A stretch of DNA of 64,000 nt. It comes from Rhodobacteraceae bacterium F11138 (GTDB lineage Bacteria; Pseudomonadota; Alphaproteobacteria; Rhodobacterales; Rhodobacteraceae). Below are positions 43,887 through 54,325 of this stretch, piece after piece. The translations under genes were made by a program, and so were the position numbers. Numbering within the stretch: the stretch's first letter is position 1; every line of letters begins with the position of its first letter. Where the stretch lies: the NCBI GenBank assembly GCA_016521575.1, contig JAEKDP010000004.1, forward strand, positions 248,001 to 312,000. The letters run 5' to 3'. The notes under the pieces were generated by a model. It was not told the origin of the DNA and did not search any database. It saw only the letters and a list, made by a program, of their open reading frames with translations.

Positions 43887-45608
43887 ATGAACTTGCGACT
43901 AAAAGGAACAACGGCGATCGGGCTGGCGGCCTGTATGCTCGCCGTGCCGGCCTTTGCGGATATGAAAGCCGCCCAGGCCTTTCTGGACAGTGAAATCGGC
44001 GATCTGTCAACGCTGTCACGCGCGGATCAAGAAGCTGAAATGCAGTTCTTTGTCGATGCCGCGAAGCCGTATCAGGGCATGTCGATCAATGTCGTCTCTG
44101 AAACAATTGCCACCCATGAATACGAAGCCAACGTGCTGGCCCCGGCCTTCAGCGCCATCACGGGCATTCAGGTCACACATGATCTGATCGGCGAAGGCGA
44201 CGTCGTGGAAAAACTGCAAACGCAGATGCAGTCGGGCGAAAACATCTATGACGCCTATATCAACGACAGCGATCTGATCGGCACCCATTGGCGGTATCAG
44301 CAGGCCCGCAACCTGACCGACTGGATGGCTGGCGACGGTGCGGCCGTGACCAACCCGAACCTGGACCTGGAAGACTTTGTCGGGCTGTCGTTCACCACCG
44401 GACCGGATGGCAAGGTCTATCAGTTGCCGGATCAGCAGTTCGCGAACCTGTACTGGTTCCGCTATGACTGGTTCAACGACGAACAGAACAAGGCCGATTT
44501 CAAGGAAAAATACGGCTATGATCTGGGCGTTCCGGTCAACTGGTCAGCCTATGAGGACATCGCCGAGTTCTTTACCGGCCGCGATCTGTCGCGTCTGGGT
44601 GTCGAGGGCGAAGTGTTCGGCAACATGGATTACGGCAAGAAAGACCCATCCCTGGGCTGGCGCTATACGGATGCGTGGCTGTCCATGGCCGGTGCTGGCG
44701 ACGTGGGTGAACCGAACGGCTTGCCGGTCGATGAATGGGGCATCCGGGTCAATGACAAATCGCAGCCTGTCGGCTCGTGCATGGCGCGCGGCGGCGCGAC
44801 CAACGGGCCCGCAGCGGTTTACGCTGTAACCAAAGCCATCGAATGGTTGCAGAAATACACCCCGCCCGCGGCGGCCGGCATGACCTTCTCTGAAGCCGGA
44901 CCAATCCCGGCCCAGGGCAATGTCGCACAGCAAATGTTCTGGTACACCACCTTTACCGCCGCGACGGTCGAACCCGGTCTGCCCGTGATGAACGAGGACG
45001 GCACCCCGAAATGGCGCATGGCGCCTTCGCCACATGGGGCCTATTGGACCGAAGGCACCAAGATCGGATATCAGGACGCCGGATCCTGGACCCTGATGAA
45101 GTCGACTCCGGTTGACCGCGCGCAAGCGGCCTGGCTGTATGCACAATTCGTCACATCCAAGACCGTGGACGTGAAGAAAAGCCATGTGGGTCTGACATTC
45201 ATCCGTGAATCCACGATCCAGCACGACAGCTTTACCGAACGGGCGCCGAAACTGGGCGGGCTGGTCGAATTCTACCGCTCTCCGGCGCGGGTCCAGTGGT
45301 CGCCGACCGGAACCAACGTGCCTGACTATCCCAAGCTGGCCCAGCTGTGGTGGCAGAACATCGGCGACGCGATGTCTGGTGCGAAAACGCCTCAGGAAGC
45401 CCTGGATGCGCTGTGCGCCGATCAGGAAAAGGTGCTGAGCCGTCTGGAGCGCGCCGGTGTGCAGGGCGAGTTGGGTCCGGTTCTGAACGAAGAACGCGAT
45501 CCGGAATACTGGCTGTCGCAGCCCGGTTCACCGAAGGCAAAGCTGGCCAACGAAGACGAGGACCCAATCACGGTTTCGTATGACGAGCTGATCAAATCCT
45601 GGCAGTAA
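43887..45608 (+). CDS. glpV: Glycerol ABC transporter substrate-binding protein GlpV
   Basis: 573 aa from ATG 43887 with GGGAGGA upstream. Signal peptide MNLRLKGTTAIGLAACMLAVPAFA. Long CUT1-type receptor with VSETIATHEYEANVLAPAFSAITGIQVTHDLIGEGDVVEKLQTQMQSG and YINDSDLIGTHWRY. It is longer than most sugar receptors, as known for this family. Last gene of the operon; no glpK or glpD in this window. A strong hairpin follows. Confidence 0.92.
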   Translation: MNLRLKGTTAIGLAACMLAVPAFADMKAAQAFLDSEIGDLSTLSRADQEAEMQFFVDAAKPYQGMSINVVSETIATHEYEANVLAPAFSAITGIQVTHDLIGEGDVVEKLQTQMQSGENIYDAYINDSDLIGTHWRYQQARNLTDWMAGDGAAVTNPNLDLEDFVGLSFTTGPDGKVYQLPDQQFANLYWFRYDWFNDEQNKADFKEKYGYDLGVPVNWSAYEDIAEFFTGRDLSRLGVEGEVFGNMDYGKKDPSLGWRYTDAWLSMAGAGDVGEPNGLPVDEWGIRVNDKSQPVGSCMARGGATNGPAAVYAVTKAIEWLQKYTPPAAAGMTFSEAGPIPAQGNVAQQMFWYTTFTAATVEPGLPVMNEDGTPKWRMAPSPHGAYWTEGTKIGYQDAGSWTLMKSTPVDRAQAAWLYAQFVTSKTVDVKKSHVGLTFIRESTIQHDSFTERAPKLGGLVEFYRSPARVQWSPTGTNVPDYPKLAQLWWQNIGDAMSGAKTPQEALDALCADQEKVLSRLERAGVQGELGPVLNEERDPEYWLSQPGSPKAKLANEDEDPITVSYDELIKSWQ

Positions 45609-45617
45609 CCTAGTCAT

Positions 45618-45643
45618 CCGGGGCCGGTTCCTGCCGGCCCCGG
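45618..45643 (+). terminator. Terminator hairpin after the glycerol operon
   Basis: CCGGGGCCGG (45618-45627) and CCGGCCCCGG (45634-45643) form a 10-bp stem around a 6-base loop, 10 bp after the glpV stop. Only a short CTTTCC follows, but the stem is very stable and fits a transcript end. Confidence 0.7.
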
Positions 45644-45790
45644 GCTTTCCGGCACCTGGGTGCCCTGTCGAATGTGCTGATATTCGACCGTCATGCGGCC
45701 TGACGTGACCCGAACGCCCCCCAAATTCTGACCAACATCGCGCACGCCCCCCGCCGGGTTGATGTAAAACCCGGGCTGATCCGCGCGCCA

Positions 45791-46267
45791 TCAGTGCGGC
45801 TTGCGGAAATCTCCTGCATCCAGAACGGGCGAGGCGTCGAGGTCTTCGGCGTCCAGCATGGATGCCACCCGTTCAAGAGAGGCCAGGATCATTGCCTGTT
45901 CCCAGTCCTCCAGCGCGGCAAATTTCCGGACATATCGTTGTTGCAGCGGATCCGGGGCGTCTTCGATCGTCTTGCGGCCCTGGTCGGTGATGACGATATT
46001 CGTCTGCCGTCGGTCGGTCTGGGATTTTTCGCGTATGACCATGCCGGATTTCACCAGCTTGTCGACAAGCGACGTGATTGTGGCCTGCGAAACCCGCATG
46101 CGCAGCGAAATGGTGGTCGAGGTGCATTGCCCGGTTTCGGCCACGACCTGAAGCACGCGAAACTGCACCGCCGTCAACCCGGCGGATTGCGCCAGCTTGC
46201 GTCCGAACAGTTCGGTTGCGCGAATTATCCTGCGCAGCGCGATCAGGCTGCCATCGATGCGGTCCAT
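45791..46267 (-). CDS. ectR: MarR-family regulator of ectoine genes (EctR-like)
   Basis: 158 aa from ATG 46267 with AGGGA upstream (ATG 46282 is an alternative). MarR winged helix from about 25 to 125: LTAVQFRVLQVVAETGQCTSTTISLRMRVSQATITSLVDKL, then the wing REKSQTDRRQTNIVITDQG. It faces ectA across 229 bp. EctR-like MarR proteins repress ect genes until the cell meets high osmolarity. Two similar 18-bp sequences in the shared promoter are likely operators. Confidence 0.85.
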   Translation of the reverse strand: MDRIDGSLIALRRIIRATELFGRKLAQSAGLTAVQFRVLQVVAETGQCTSTTISLRMRVSQATITSLVDKLVKSGMVIREKSQTDRRQTNIVITDQGRKTIEDAPDPLQQRYVRKFAALEDWEQAMILASLERVASMLDAEDLDASPVLDAGDFRKPH

Positions 46268-46340
46268 GCGAGTCCCTGCCATATCCGTCCGAACGATCCT
46301 ACGCCAGAACAGGCGGATTGCGCAAACGATGTGTGTCGAA

Positions 46341-46358
46341 ACTAAGTCTTTCAAAACA
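46341..46358. promoter_or_regulatory. EctR operator candidate, copy 1
   Basis: ACTAAGTCTTTCAAAACA; matches copy 2 (46461-46478) at 15 of 18 bases, same orientation, 120 bp away. It lies 74-91 bp upstream of the ectR start, so it may mediate autoregulation. Confidence 0.5.
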
Positions 46359-46460
46359 ATTCTGCATTGGAAATACTGTGAAAAGCTGAATGTTTTCCGC
46401 GTATTGCGCTGATATAGATGAAATATGTTTCGACTATTGAAGTTTCCCGCAAAGTACATT

Positions 46461-46478
46461 ACTTAGTCTATCAAAGCA
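46461..46478. promoter_or_regulatory. EctR operator candidate, copy 2
   Basis: ACTTAGTCTATCAAAGCA, 18 bp before the GAGAG that precedes ectA. A protein bound here would block the ectA transcript start or ribosome site. See copy 1 for the repeat. Confidence 0.5.
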
Positions 46479-46496
46479 AATGGAGAGTTTAGTCAC

Positions 46497-47027
46497 ATGA
46501 AGCACGCACGTGATCTGCACGGAAAGTCCCTGCCTGTTTTTCGTACGCCACAGGCAAAAGACGGAGCGGCGATCTGGGAGCTCGTGCGGGCCTGCAAGCC
46601 GCTGGACGAGAATTCGATGTATTGCAATCTCATCCAGTGCGATCATTTCCGCGAAACCTGCGTCGTGGCAGAGCTGAACGGCAAGATTGCAGGTTGGGTA
46701 TCGGCCTATGTGCTGCCGGACGATCCAGAGACCGTGTTTGTCTGGCAGGTCGCCGTATCCCCGGATGCGCGCGGCAGCGGGCTGGGCACGCTGATGCTGG
46801 CAGAGCTGCTGCAACGGGATGTCTGTGCCGACATCACCCGGCTGCAGACCACGATCACCGCCGACAACGAAGCATCTTGGTCCCTGTTCAAGCGGTTCGC
46901 AAACCGTCAGGACGCCAAGCTGGACTCCAAGGCCCATTATACCCAGGCGCTGCATTTCCGTGATCGGCACGACACCGAGCACATGGTCACGATCACGCTT
47001 GAAGAACAAATGAAAAAAGCGGCCTAG
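46497..47027 (+). CDS. ectA: L-2,4-diaminobutyrate N-gamma-acetyltransferase
   Basis: 176 aa, GNAT fold with the acetyl-CoA motif VSPDARGSGLGTLMLAELL and the conserved KPLDENSMYCNLIQCDHFRETC near the N-terminus. It acetylates diaminobutyrate, the second step of ectoine synthesis. GGAGAG precedes the ATG. First gene of ectABC-ask, 47 bp before ectB. Confidence 0.95.
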   Translation: MKHARDLHGKSLPVFRTPQAKDGAAIWELVRACKPLDENSMYCNLIQCDHFRETCVVAELNGKIAGWVSAYVLPDDPETVFVWQVAVSPDARGSGLGTLMLAELLQRDVCADITRLQTTITADNEASWSLFKRFANRQDAKLDSKAHYTQALHFRDRHDTEHMVTITLEEQMKKAA

Positions 47028-47074
47028 GCTCTGCTCGCCTCGCCGCTGTCATCTCACAAATCGAAGGACGTCTT

Positions 47075-48364
47075 ATGTCGACTGCAAAGCCAGCCGAAAT
47101 TTCTGTATTCAAACGCCGTGAATCCGAAGCCCGCAGCTATTGCCGTGGTTTCGATGCGGTTTTCACCCAGGCCACGGGGTCTGAAATGATTGATGCCGGC
47201 GGGCGTCGCTATATCGACTTTCTCGCCGGTTGTTCGTCTTTGAACTATGGGCACAATGATCCGGACATGAAGCAGGCGCTGATCGATCATATCAGTGCCG
47301 ACGGCATTGCCCACGGGCTTGATCTGCACACCGATGCCAAGGCCGGGTTCCTGACCGCGTTCGAAACGCATATCCTTGAACCACGCGGCATGGATCATCG
47401 GGTGATGTTCACCGGACCGACCGGCGCAAATGCGGTCGAAGCCGCGATGAAAATCGCACGCAAAGTCACCGGGCGCACCAATATCATCGCCTTTACCAAC
47501 GGGTTTCACGGTGTCACCACCGGGGCGTTGGCCGCGACCGGCAACGGGTATCACCGTGGCGGCGCAGGATCGCCCCTGAACGGTGTCACGCGGGTGCCCT
47601 ATGACGGCTTCATGGGCGACGGCACCGACACCGCCGACTATCTAGAGGCCATGCTCGCAGACGGGTCCAGCGGCGTCGATGCCCCGGCCGCGATCATACT
47701 GGAAACGGTGCAGGGCGAAGGCGGACTGAACGCGGCCGACGCCGCCTGGCTGCGCCGGGTGGCCGATTTGGCCAAAGATCACGGCGCGCTTCTGATCGTC
47801 GATGACATCCAGGCCGGATGCGGCCGGTGCGGCACGTTCTTTTCGTTCGAGGACATGGGGTTCGTACCCGACATCGTCACCATGGCCAAATCGATCTCTG
47901 GTTTCGGTCTGCCGATGGCCCTGATGCTGGTGCGTCCGCAATACGACGTATTCGGACCGGCAGAACACAATGGCACATTCCGGGGCAACACCCATGCGTT
48001 TGTCACCGCACGGGTGGCAATCGAAAAATTCTGGACCGATGGGTCATTCCAGCAAGAACTTTCCGACAAAACCGCGATTCTGACCGAGGCGTTGACTGCC
48101 CTGTCCGACATGATTCCGGGTGCCCGCCTCAAGGGGCGCGGCTTGATGCAGGGCGTCGACGTGGGGACCGGAGGGCTGGCGGACGAAATCTGCTCGCGTG
48201 CCTTTCACAAAGGTCTTATCATCGAAACCTCGGGAACGGATGGCGAGGTGGTCAAGGTTCTGGCCCCCCTGACCACGCCCGAGCACCAGTTTCGCAAGGG
48301 GTTGAACATCCTTCTGGATGCGGCCCGCGATGTCACTGAAACAGCAAGATTTGCGGCGGAGTAA
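47075..48364 (+). CDS. ectB: Diaminobutyrate-2-oxoglutarate transaminase
   Basis: 429 aa, class III PLP aminotransferase. [54 protein letters not shown] and the PLP Lys in [15 protein letters not shown] are present. It turns aspartate semialdehyde into L-2,4-diaminobutyrate, the first step of the pathway. GAAGGA precedes the ATG by 8 bases. Confidence 0.97.
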   Translation: MSTAKPAEISVFKRRESEARSYCRGFDAVFTQATGSEMIDAGGRRYIDFLAGCSSLNYGHNDPDMKQALIDHISADGIAHGLDLHTDAKAGFLTAFETHILEPRGMDHRVMFTGPTGANAVEAAMKIARKVTGRTNIIAFTNGFHGVTTGALAATGNGYHRGGAGSPLNGVTRVPYDGFMGDGTDTADYLEAMLADGSSGVDAPAAIILETVQGEGGLNAADAAWLRRVADLAKDHGALLIVDDIQAGCGRCGTFFSFEDMGFVPDIVTMAKSISGFGLPMALMLVRPQYDVFGPAEHNGTFRGNTHAFVTARVAIEKFWTDGSFQQELSDKTAILTEALTALSDMIPGARLKGRGLMQGVDVGTGGLADEICSRAFHKGLIIETSGTDGEVVKVLAPLTTPEHQFRKGLNILLDAARDVTETARFAAE

Positions 48365-48369
48365 AACAC

Positions 48370-48762
48370 ATGATCGTCAGAGATTTCGACGAGATCGTAA
48401 AGAATGAGCGCGACCGCGTCGTGTCGGATGCGAAATGGTCATCCGTTCGGATGCTTCTGGCCCAGGACGGTATGGGGTTTTCGTTCCATATCACGTTCCT
48501 TGAAGCCGGATCCGAGCATACGTTCGAATACAAGAACCATTTCGAAAGCGTGTATTGCATGCAGGGCACCGGATCGATCACCGATCTGAAAACGGGCCAG
48601 ACCCATCAGATCCGCCCCGGCGTCATGTATGCGCTGAACGAACACGACCGCCACATATTGCGCGCTGAAGAAGAGCTGGTCATGGCCTGCGTCTTCAATC
48701 CGCCGGTAACCGGCAACGAGGTGCATCAGGAAGATGGATCTTATGCCCTGGAAGACAGCTGA
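48370..48762 (+). CDS. ectC: L-ectoine synthase
   Basis: 130 aa, cupin. [30 protein letters not shown] and [19 protein letters not shown] (metal region) are family hallmarks. It cyclises N-gamma-acetyl-diaminobutyrate to ectoine. Lies 5 bp after ectB, as in all ectABC operons. No ectD hydroxylase follows here. Confidence 0.97.
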   Translation: MIVRDFDEIVKNERDRVVSDAKWSSVRMLLAQDGMGFSFHITFLEAGSEHTFEYKNHFESVYCMQGTGSITDLKTGQTHQIRPGVMYALNEHDRHILRAEEELVMACVFNPPVTGNEVHQEDGSYALEDS

Positions 48763-48791
48763 CGAAAGGGTCCGCCGATGATGGTGGGCAG

Positions 48792-50234
48792 TTGAACGTG
48801 ACATTTCCCAAACACACCGTCGAAAAGATCGGTGGCACATCGATGAGCCGTATCCGCGAATTGCGCGATACTCTGTTGATCCGTGGCCGCCCCGAAGACG
48901 ATCCCTACCACAGGATATTCGTGGTCTCTGCCTTTGGCGGGATCACCAACCTGTTGCTGGAGCACAAGAAATCCGGCCAACCCGGCGTTTATGCCCTGTT
49001 TGCCAATGACGACAACGATCATGGCTGGCTGGATGCCCTGACCCTGGTTGCGAACGGCATGGGTGAAATCCACAATCAGGTGCTGGACAACGATGCCGAC
49101 CGCGCCATGGCGGATGAATTCGTGCGCGAACGCATCGAGGGCGCCCGCTCCTGTCTGTTCGATCTGCAGCGGTTGTGTTCCTACGGGCATTTCCGCCTGT
49201 CCGATCACATGGGGGTCACGCGCGAACTGCTATCCGGTCTGGGCGAAGCGCATTCCGCATTCGTCACCACGCTGTTGTTGCAGCGCGCCGGGGTCAATGC
49301 CCGGTTCGTCGATCTCAGCGGTTGGCGTGACGAACGTGAATGCACGCTGGAACAACGCATCAGCCGGGGCCTGGACGGGGTCGATCTGAGTTGCGAACTG
49401 CCCATCGTCACCGGTTATGCGCAATGCAGCGAAGGGTTGATGCGGGAATACGATCGCGGCTATTCCGAGGTCACCTTTTCCAACATCGCCGCCCATACCG
49501 GGGCCGCCGAAGCCATCATCCACAAGGAATTCCACCTGTCTTCGGCAGATCCGAAACTTGTCGGGGCGGGCGCTGTTCGGAAACTGGGGCATACCAATTA
49601 TGATGTGGCGGACCAGTTGTCCAACATGGGCATGGAGGCAATCCACCCGAATGCAGCGAAATCTCTGCGCCGGGCCGATATTCCCCTGCGGGTGACAAAT
49701 GCGTTCGATCCGGAAGATCCCGGCACGCTGATAGACGATCAGCCGGGCGAAACCGCAGCGGTCGAAATCGTGACCAGCCTGGATGTCGTCGCATTGGAAC
49801 TGTTTGAGCAGGATATGGTCGGCGTCAAAGGCTACGATGCCACGATCCTCGAAGCCTTGCGCCGGCACAATGTGCGGATCGTCACCAAAAGTTCGAACGC
49901 CAATACCATCACGCACCATGTCGAGACCTCATTGAAAACGGTGCGGCGTGTGGTGAACGAGCTGGAGGCGGCCTATCCCTCGGCCGAGATCAGCACGCGG
50001 GCCTTGTCGATCGTTTCCGCGATCGGGCGCGATCTTTCCGGGCTGCATGTCCTGCGCCGGGGTCTGGACGCGATGGAGCAGGCCGGAATCGATGTGATTG
50101 CGGCACAGCAGACCCCGCGCAATGTCGATGTTCAGTTCATCACGCCGCGCGCCTCTGCTGATGACGCGGTCGGTGTCCTGCACGAAGCCCTGATTGCCGA
50201 CCCCGGCCCCGCGATCCAGATCAAGGCAGCCTGA
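48792..50234 (+). CDS. ask: Ectoine-specific aspartate kinase
   Basis: 480 aa from a TTG at 48792 (GTG 48798 is also possible). HTVEKIGGTSMSR is the kinase P-loop region; VSAFGGITNLLLEH follows. Two ACT-like regions lie in the C-terminal third (SALSIVSAIGRDLSGLHVLRRGLDAME). The domain order and operon place mark it as Ask_Ect, the isozyme that feeds aspartyl-phosphate into ectoine and escapes inhibition by lysine and threonine. It ends the ect operon. Confidence 0.93.
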   Translation: MNVTFPKHTVEKIGGTSMSRIRELRDTLLIRGRPEDDPYHRIFVVSAFGGITNLLLEHKKSGQPGVYALFANDDNDHGWLDALTLVANGMGEIHNQVLDNDADRAMADEFVRERIEGARSCLFDLQRLCSYGHFRLSDHMGVTRELLSGLGEAHSAFVTTLLLQRAGVNARFVDLSGWRDERECTLEQRISRGLDGVDLSCELPIVTGYAQCSEGLMREYDRGYSEVTFSNIAAHTGAAEAIIHKEFHLSSADPKLVGAGAVRKLGHTNYDVADQLSNMGMEAIHPNAAKSLRRADIPLRVTNAFDPEDPGTLIDDQPGETAAVEIVTSLDVVALELFEQDMVGVKGYDATILEALRRHNVRIVTKSSNANTITHHVETSLKTVRRVVNELEAAYPSAEISTRALSIVSAIGRDLSGLHVLRRGLDAMEQAGIDVIAAQQTPRNVDVQFITPRASADDAVGVLHEALIADPGPAIQIKAA

Positions 50235-50325
50235 ACAGGGTTCGATCCGCACAGGGTTCCCATGCGTGCCCTGCGCGGTCCGGTCAGCCCGCCCATGCCA
50301 TCCGGCAGGGCGGTGCTGCCTTTGG

Positions 50326-51993
50326 TCACAATATGCCGGGCAGGTTCAGGTTGTTTTCGCGGGCGCAGTCCAGCGCCTCGTCATACCCGGCGTCCGCGTG
50401 GCGCATCACACCTGTCGCCGGATCATTCCACAAAACACGCGCAATACGGCGGTCGGCGTCCTCGGAACCGTCACAACAGATCACCATGCCGGAATGCTGG
50501 CTAAAGCCCATGCCAACCCCGCCGCCATGATGCAGCGACACCCAGGTCGCGCCCGAAGCGGTGTTCAGCAGCGCATTCAGCAGGGGCCAGTCCGATACCG
50601 CATCCGAGCCGTCCTTCATCGCCTCGGTTTCTCGGTTCGGCGATGCGACCGAGCCTGAATCCAGATGATCGCGCCCGATCACGATCGGTGCCTTCAATTC
50701 GCCGCTGCGGACCATTTCATTGAACGCAAGCCCCAGCTTGTGCCGCACACCCAGACCGACCCAGCAGATCCGCGCCGGCAGGCCCTGGAACGAAATCCGT
50801 TCCCGCGCCATGTCCAGCCAATTGTGCAGATGGCTGTCCTCGGTCAGGATTTCTTTCACCTTGGCATCGGTCTTGTAGATATCTTCCGGATCCCCCGACA
50901 GCGCCGCCCAGCGGAACGGGCCGATGCCCCGGCAGAACAGCGGGCGGATATAGGCGGGCACGAAACCGGGGAAATCAAACGCGTTCTCTAGCCCTTCTTC
51001 CAGCGCCATCTGGCGGATGTTGTTGCCGTAATCGACGGTGGGGATGCCCTGAGCGTGGAAATCGACCATTGCCTTGACCTGCACTTTCATTGACGCGCGG
51101 GCGGCCTTTTCCACGGATTTGGGGTCGCTTTCACGCTTTTCGCGCCATTCGCCCATGGTCCAGCCCTGCGGCAGATAGCCGTTGACCGGGTCATGCGCGC
51201 TGGTCTGGTCAGTCACGATATCGGGGCGCACGCCGCGTTTTACCAGTTCTGGATAAACGTCCGCAGCGTTGGCCAGCAGCGCGACCGACTTGGCCTCGCC
51301 TGCGGCGGTCCAGCGTTCGATCATCTCCAGCGCCTCGCTCAGGCTGTCAGTCTTTTCATCCACGTATTTGGTGCGCAGGCGGAAATCGATGCTGTCGGGG
51401 TTGCATTCCACCGCCAGGCAGCAAGCCCCGGCCATCACCGCCGCCAAGGGCTGCGCGCCGCCCATGCCGCCAAGCCCGCCGGTCAGGATCCATTTGCCCG
51501 AAAGATCGCCGCCATAGTGCTGGCGACCGGCCTCGACAAAGGTTTCATAGGTGCCTTGCACAATGCCCTGACTGCCGATGTAGATCCACGACCCAGCGGT
51601 CATCTGGCCGTACATTGCCAGACCCTTTTTATCCAGTTCGTTGAAATGATCCCAGTTTGCCCAATGCGGCACGAGGTTGGAATTGGCGATCAGCACGCGC
51701 GGCGCGTCCTTGTGGGTCTGGAACACCCCGACGGGCTTGCCGGACTGCACCAGCAGGGTCTGGTCTTCGTCCAGATCCCGCAGCGATGTCACGATCGTAT
51801 CGTAATCTTTCCATGTCCGCGCGGCGCGACCAATCCCGCCATACACCACCAGTTCGTGCGGGTTCTCGGCAACATCGGGGTGCAGGTTGTTCATCAGCAT
51901 CCGCAATGGTGCTTCGGTCAGCCAGCTCTTGGCGGTCAACTCGGTGCCGGTGGCGGGGAAAACGTCGCGGGTGTTTTTGCGTGGATCGCTCAT
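50326..51993 (-). CDS. hutU: Urocanate hydratase
   Basis: 555 aa, full length. NAD+ site [31 protein letters not shown] near the C-terminus, and the catalytic Cys region of the family are present. It hydrates urocanate to 4-imidazolone-5-propionate, step two of histidine degradation. Last gene of the hutI-hutH-hutG-hutU run; it overlaps hutG by 4 bp. Confidence 0.97.
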   Translation of the reverse strand: MSDPRKNTRDVFPATGTELTAKSWLTEAPLRMLMNNLHPDVAENPHELVVYGGIGRAARTWKDYDTIVTSLRDLDEDQTLLVQSGKPVGVFQTHKDAPRVLIANSNLVPHWANWDHFNELDKKGLAMYGQMTAGSWIYIGSQGIVQGTYETFVEAGRQHYGGDLSGKWILTGGLGGMGGAQPLAAVMAGACCLAVECNPDSIDFRLRTKYVDEKTDSLSEALEMIERWTAAGEAKSVALLANAADVYPELVKRGVRPDIVTDQTSAHDPVNGYLPQGWTMGEWREKRESDPKSVEKAARASMKVQVKAMVDFHAQGIPTVDYGNNIRQMALEEGLENAFDFPGFVPAYIRPLFCRGIGPFRWAALSGDPEDIYKTDAKVKEILTEDSHLHNWLDMARERISFQGLPARICWVGLGVRHKLGLAFNEMVRSGELKAPIVIGRDHLDSGSVASPNRETEAMKDGSDAVSDWPLLNALLNTASGATWVSLHHGGGVGMGFSQHSGMVICCDGSEDADRRIARVLWNDPATGVMRHADAGYDEALDCARENNLNLPGIL

Positions 51994-52790
51994 GAGATGC
52001 CTTTCAATGTCGGGGCCAAGGCGGCCAGTCTTGTCAGAATGGATGTCAGATGGGTGCGCAGCCGCGCGGCCTTTTCTGCGTCATAGATCCAGGGCGCGGC
52101 CTCGGCGGTCAGATAGGTGCTTTGTGCCAATTCCATCTGGATGGCATGCAAACCCTCGGCGGGGCGACCATAGTGGCGCGTGGTCCAGCCGCCTTTGAAG
52201 CGGCCATTGGCGACCGCGCTGTATCCGTCCGCCGCCGCGCAGATTTCTTGCACAAGGGTCTCGATTTCGGGCGCGCAGGTGGTGCCCAGGTTGGTTCCGA
52301 TGTTGAAATCGGGCAACGTGCCTTCAAACAGAAAGGGAATGCCCGAACGGATCGAATGGCAATCGTACAGGATCGCCACACCGTGCAGATCCCGCACGCG
52401 TTCCAGTTCGGCCTGCAGGGCGGCGTGATAGGGTGCGTGAAAGGATCGCCGCCGCGCTTCCATATCCGCTTGGGTGGGGGCGGACACCCAGATGTCATGC
52501 CCGTCGAAATCGGTCAACGGCACAAGCCCGGTGGTATTCTGGCCCGGATACAGCGACTCGCCGGACGGGTCGCGGTTGGCATCGATCACATATCGATGGA
52601 AGGTCGCGCGCACGGTCGTCGCCCCCGGCAGGACACCATCATAAAGCCTGTGGATGTGCCAATCAGTGTCATCCAGCCCCCGGCCCCGGTCATTGAGATC
52701 AGCCAGGATGCCATCAGGGACATGGGTGCCGGTATGGGGCAGGCCCAGAACCACGGGGCTGTTGCCTTGATGAATTTCGACCGGATTCAT
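51990..52790 (-). CDS. hutG: N-formylglutamate deformylase
   Basis: 266 aa of the N-formylglutamate amidohydrolase family ([51 protein letters not shown]). It is not the arginase-like formimidoylglutamase. It releases formate from N-formylglutamate, the last step of the five-step route. That route needs HutF, which is not in this window. Overlaps hutH by 4 bp. Confidence 0.93.
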   Translation of the reverse strand: MNPVEIHQGNSPVVLGLPHTGTHVPDGILADLNDRGRGLDDTDWHIHRLYDGVLPGATTVRATFHRYVIDANRDPSGESLYPGQNTTGLVPLTDFDGHDIWVSAPTQADMEARRRSFHAPYHAALQAELERVRDLHGVAILYDCHSIRSGIPFLFEGTLPDFNIGTNLGTTCAPEIETLVQEICAAADGYSAVANGRFKGGWTTRHYGRPAEGLHAIQMELAQSTYLTAEAAPWIYDAEKAARLRTHLTSILTRLAALAPTLKGIS

Positions 52791-54325
52791 GTGCGCAGCT
52801 CCGGCATGTCGATCCCCGCCGCCGCAACGATATCCCCGTTTTCGATCATCAGGGCGGCGCGTTCCAGATCCGGCGCAAGATAGCGATCCTCGCCCAGTGC
52901 AGCCACGTCCTGACGCACCCGCGCGACAACACGCTGCAACGTGTCGCTTGTGGTCAGGGGCGCGCGGAAATCAATGCCTTGCGCGGCACAGAGCAGTTCG
53001 ACGCCAAGGATGCGGTCCAGGTTCTCGATCATCCGGCCCAGTCTGCGGGCACCATGTGCCGCCATGCTGACGTGGTCTTCCTGGTTGGCCGACGTCGGCG
53101 TGCTGTCGGTCACGCAGGGGTTGGCCAGATGCTTGTTTTCGCTCATCAAGGCGGCCGTGGTGACTTCGGCGATCATATACCCCGAGTTCAGACCGGGGTT
53201 GGGCGTCAGAAACGGCGGCAGGTTGAAACTGAGCACCGGATCGACGATCAGGGCAACGCGGCGCTGCGCGATGGCCCCTATTTCGGCGATGGCCAGCGCG
53301 ATCATATCGGCGGCAAAGCCCACGGGTTCGGCATGGAAATTGCCGCCGGATACGATCACATCCGCGTCGATCAACACCAATGGATTGTCGGTGGCGGCGT
53401 TGGCTTCGATTTCCAGCGTGCGGGCGGCCATACGCAGCACATCCATCGCGGCCCCGGTCACCTGCGGCTGACAGCGGATGCAATATGGGTCCTGCACCCG
53501 TGCGTCATCCACGATGTGGCTGTCGCGAATTTGCGACCCGGCCAGAAGTGCCCGCATGGTTTCACCCGCGTCAATCTGGCCACTGTGACCGCGCAGCGCG
53601 TGGATCTCGGGTTGCAACGGTGCCGTGGACCCCATGATCGCATCCGTCGACAAGGCCGAGGTAATCAGCGCCGAATGCGCCGCGCGCCAGGCACCAAACA
53701 GCCCGGCCAGCGCAAAGGCTGTCGAAAACTGCGTCCCGTTGATCAGGGCCAGCCCCTCTTTGGGGCCAAGTTCGACCGGCACGAGACCCGCCGCCGCCAA
53801 TGCCTTGTCCCCGGACATGATCTGGCCGCCGAACTCGGCCTCGCCATGGCCCATCATCACCGCCGCCATATGCGCCAGCGGTGCCAGATCGCCCGACGCG
53901 CCAACGGACCCCTGTGCGGGAATGACGGGGGTCACGCCCTGTTCCAGCATCCCTTCGATAAGCTGAACCAGTTCCAGCCGAACGCCCGAGGCACCGCGCC
54001 CCAGACTGAGCAATTTCAGCGCCATCACCAGACGGGCCTGCCGGCGCGCAATGGCAGGGCCAACGCCGCAGCAATGGGACAGGATCAGATTGCGTTGCAG
54101 CGTCGCGGTATCACCGGATTCGATCTTGACCGAAGCCAGCTTGCCAAATCCGGTGTTCACGCCATAGACCGCATCGCTGCCGGCCACGGCCTTGGCAATG
54201 CGGTCATGGGCCAGCTCGATGGCCGGATGGCAGGCAGGATCAAGGCGCACGGATGCCTCGGTCCAGAAAATCGTCGCCAGATCATCCAGCGTAACGGCTC
54301 CGGGAGTGAGGGTCAGAATGGTCAC
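52787..54325 (-). CDS. hutH: Histidine ammonia-lyase
   Basis: 512 aa from a GTG at 54325, overlapping the hutI stop (GTGA); upstream frame in other readings is not coding. The MIO cofactor triad ASG lies at 143-145 in [24 protein letters not shown] and [14 protein letters not shown] are intact. Converts histidine to urocanate. Confidence 0.97.
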   Translation of the reverse strand: MTILTLTPGAVTLDDLATIFWTEASVRLDPACHPAIELAHDRIAKAVAGSDAVYGVNTGFGKLASVKIESGDTATLQRNLILSHCCGVGPAIARRQARLVMALKLLSLGRGASGVRLELVQLIEGMLEQGVTPVIPAQGSVGASGDLAPLAHMAAVMMGHGEAEFGGQIMSGDKALAAAGLVPVELGPKEGLALINGTQFSTAFALAGLFGAWRAAHSALITSALSTDAIMGSTAPLQPEIHALRGHSGQIDAGETMRALLAGSQIRDSHIVDDARVQDPYCIRCQPQVTGAAMDVLRMAARTLEIEANAATDNPLVLIDADVIVSGGNFHAEPVGFAADMIALAIAEIGAIAQRRVALIVDPVLSFNLPPFLTPNPGLNSGYMIAEVTTAALMSENKHLANPCVTDSTPTSANQEDHVSMAAHGARRLGRMIENLDRILGVELLCAAQGIDFRAPLTTSDTLQRVVARVRQDVAALGEDRYLAPDLERAALMIENGDIVAAAGIDMPELRT

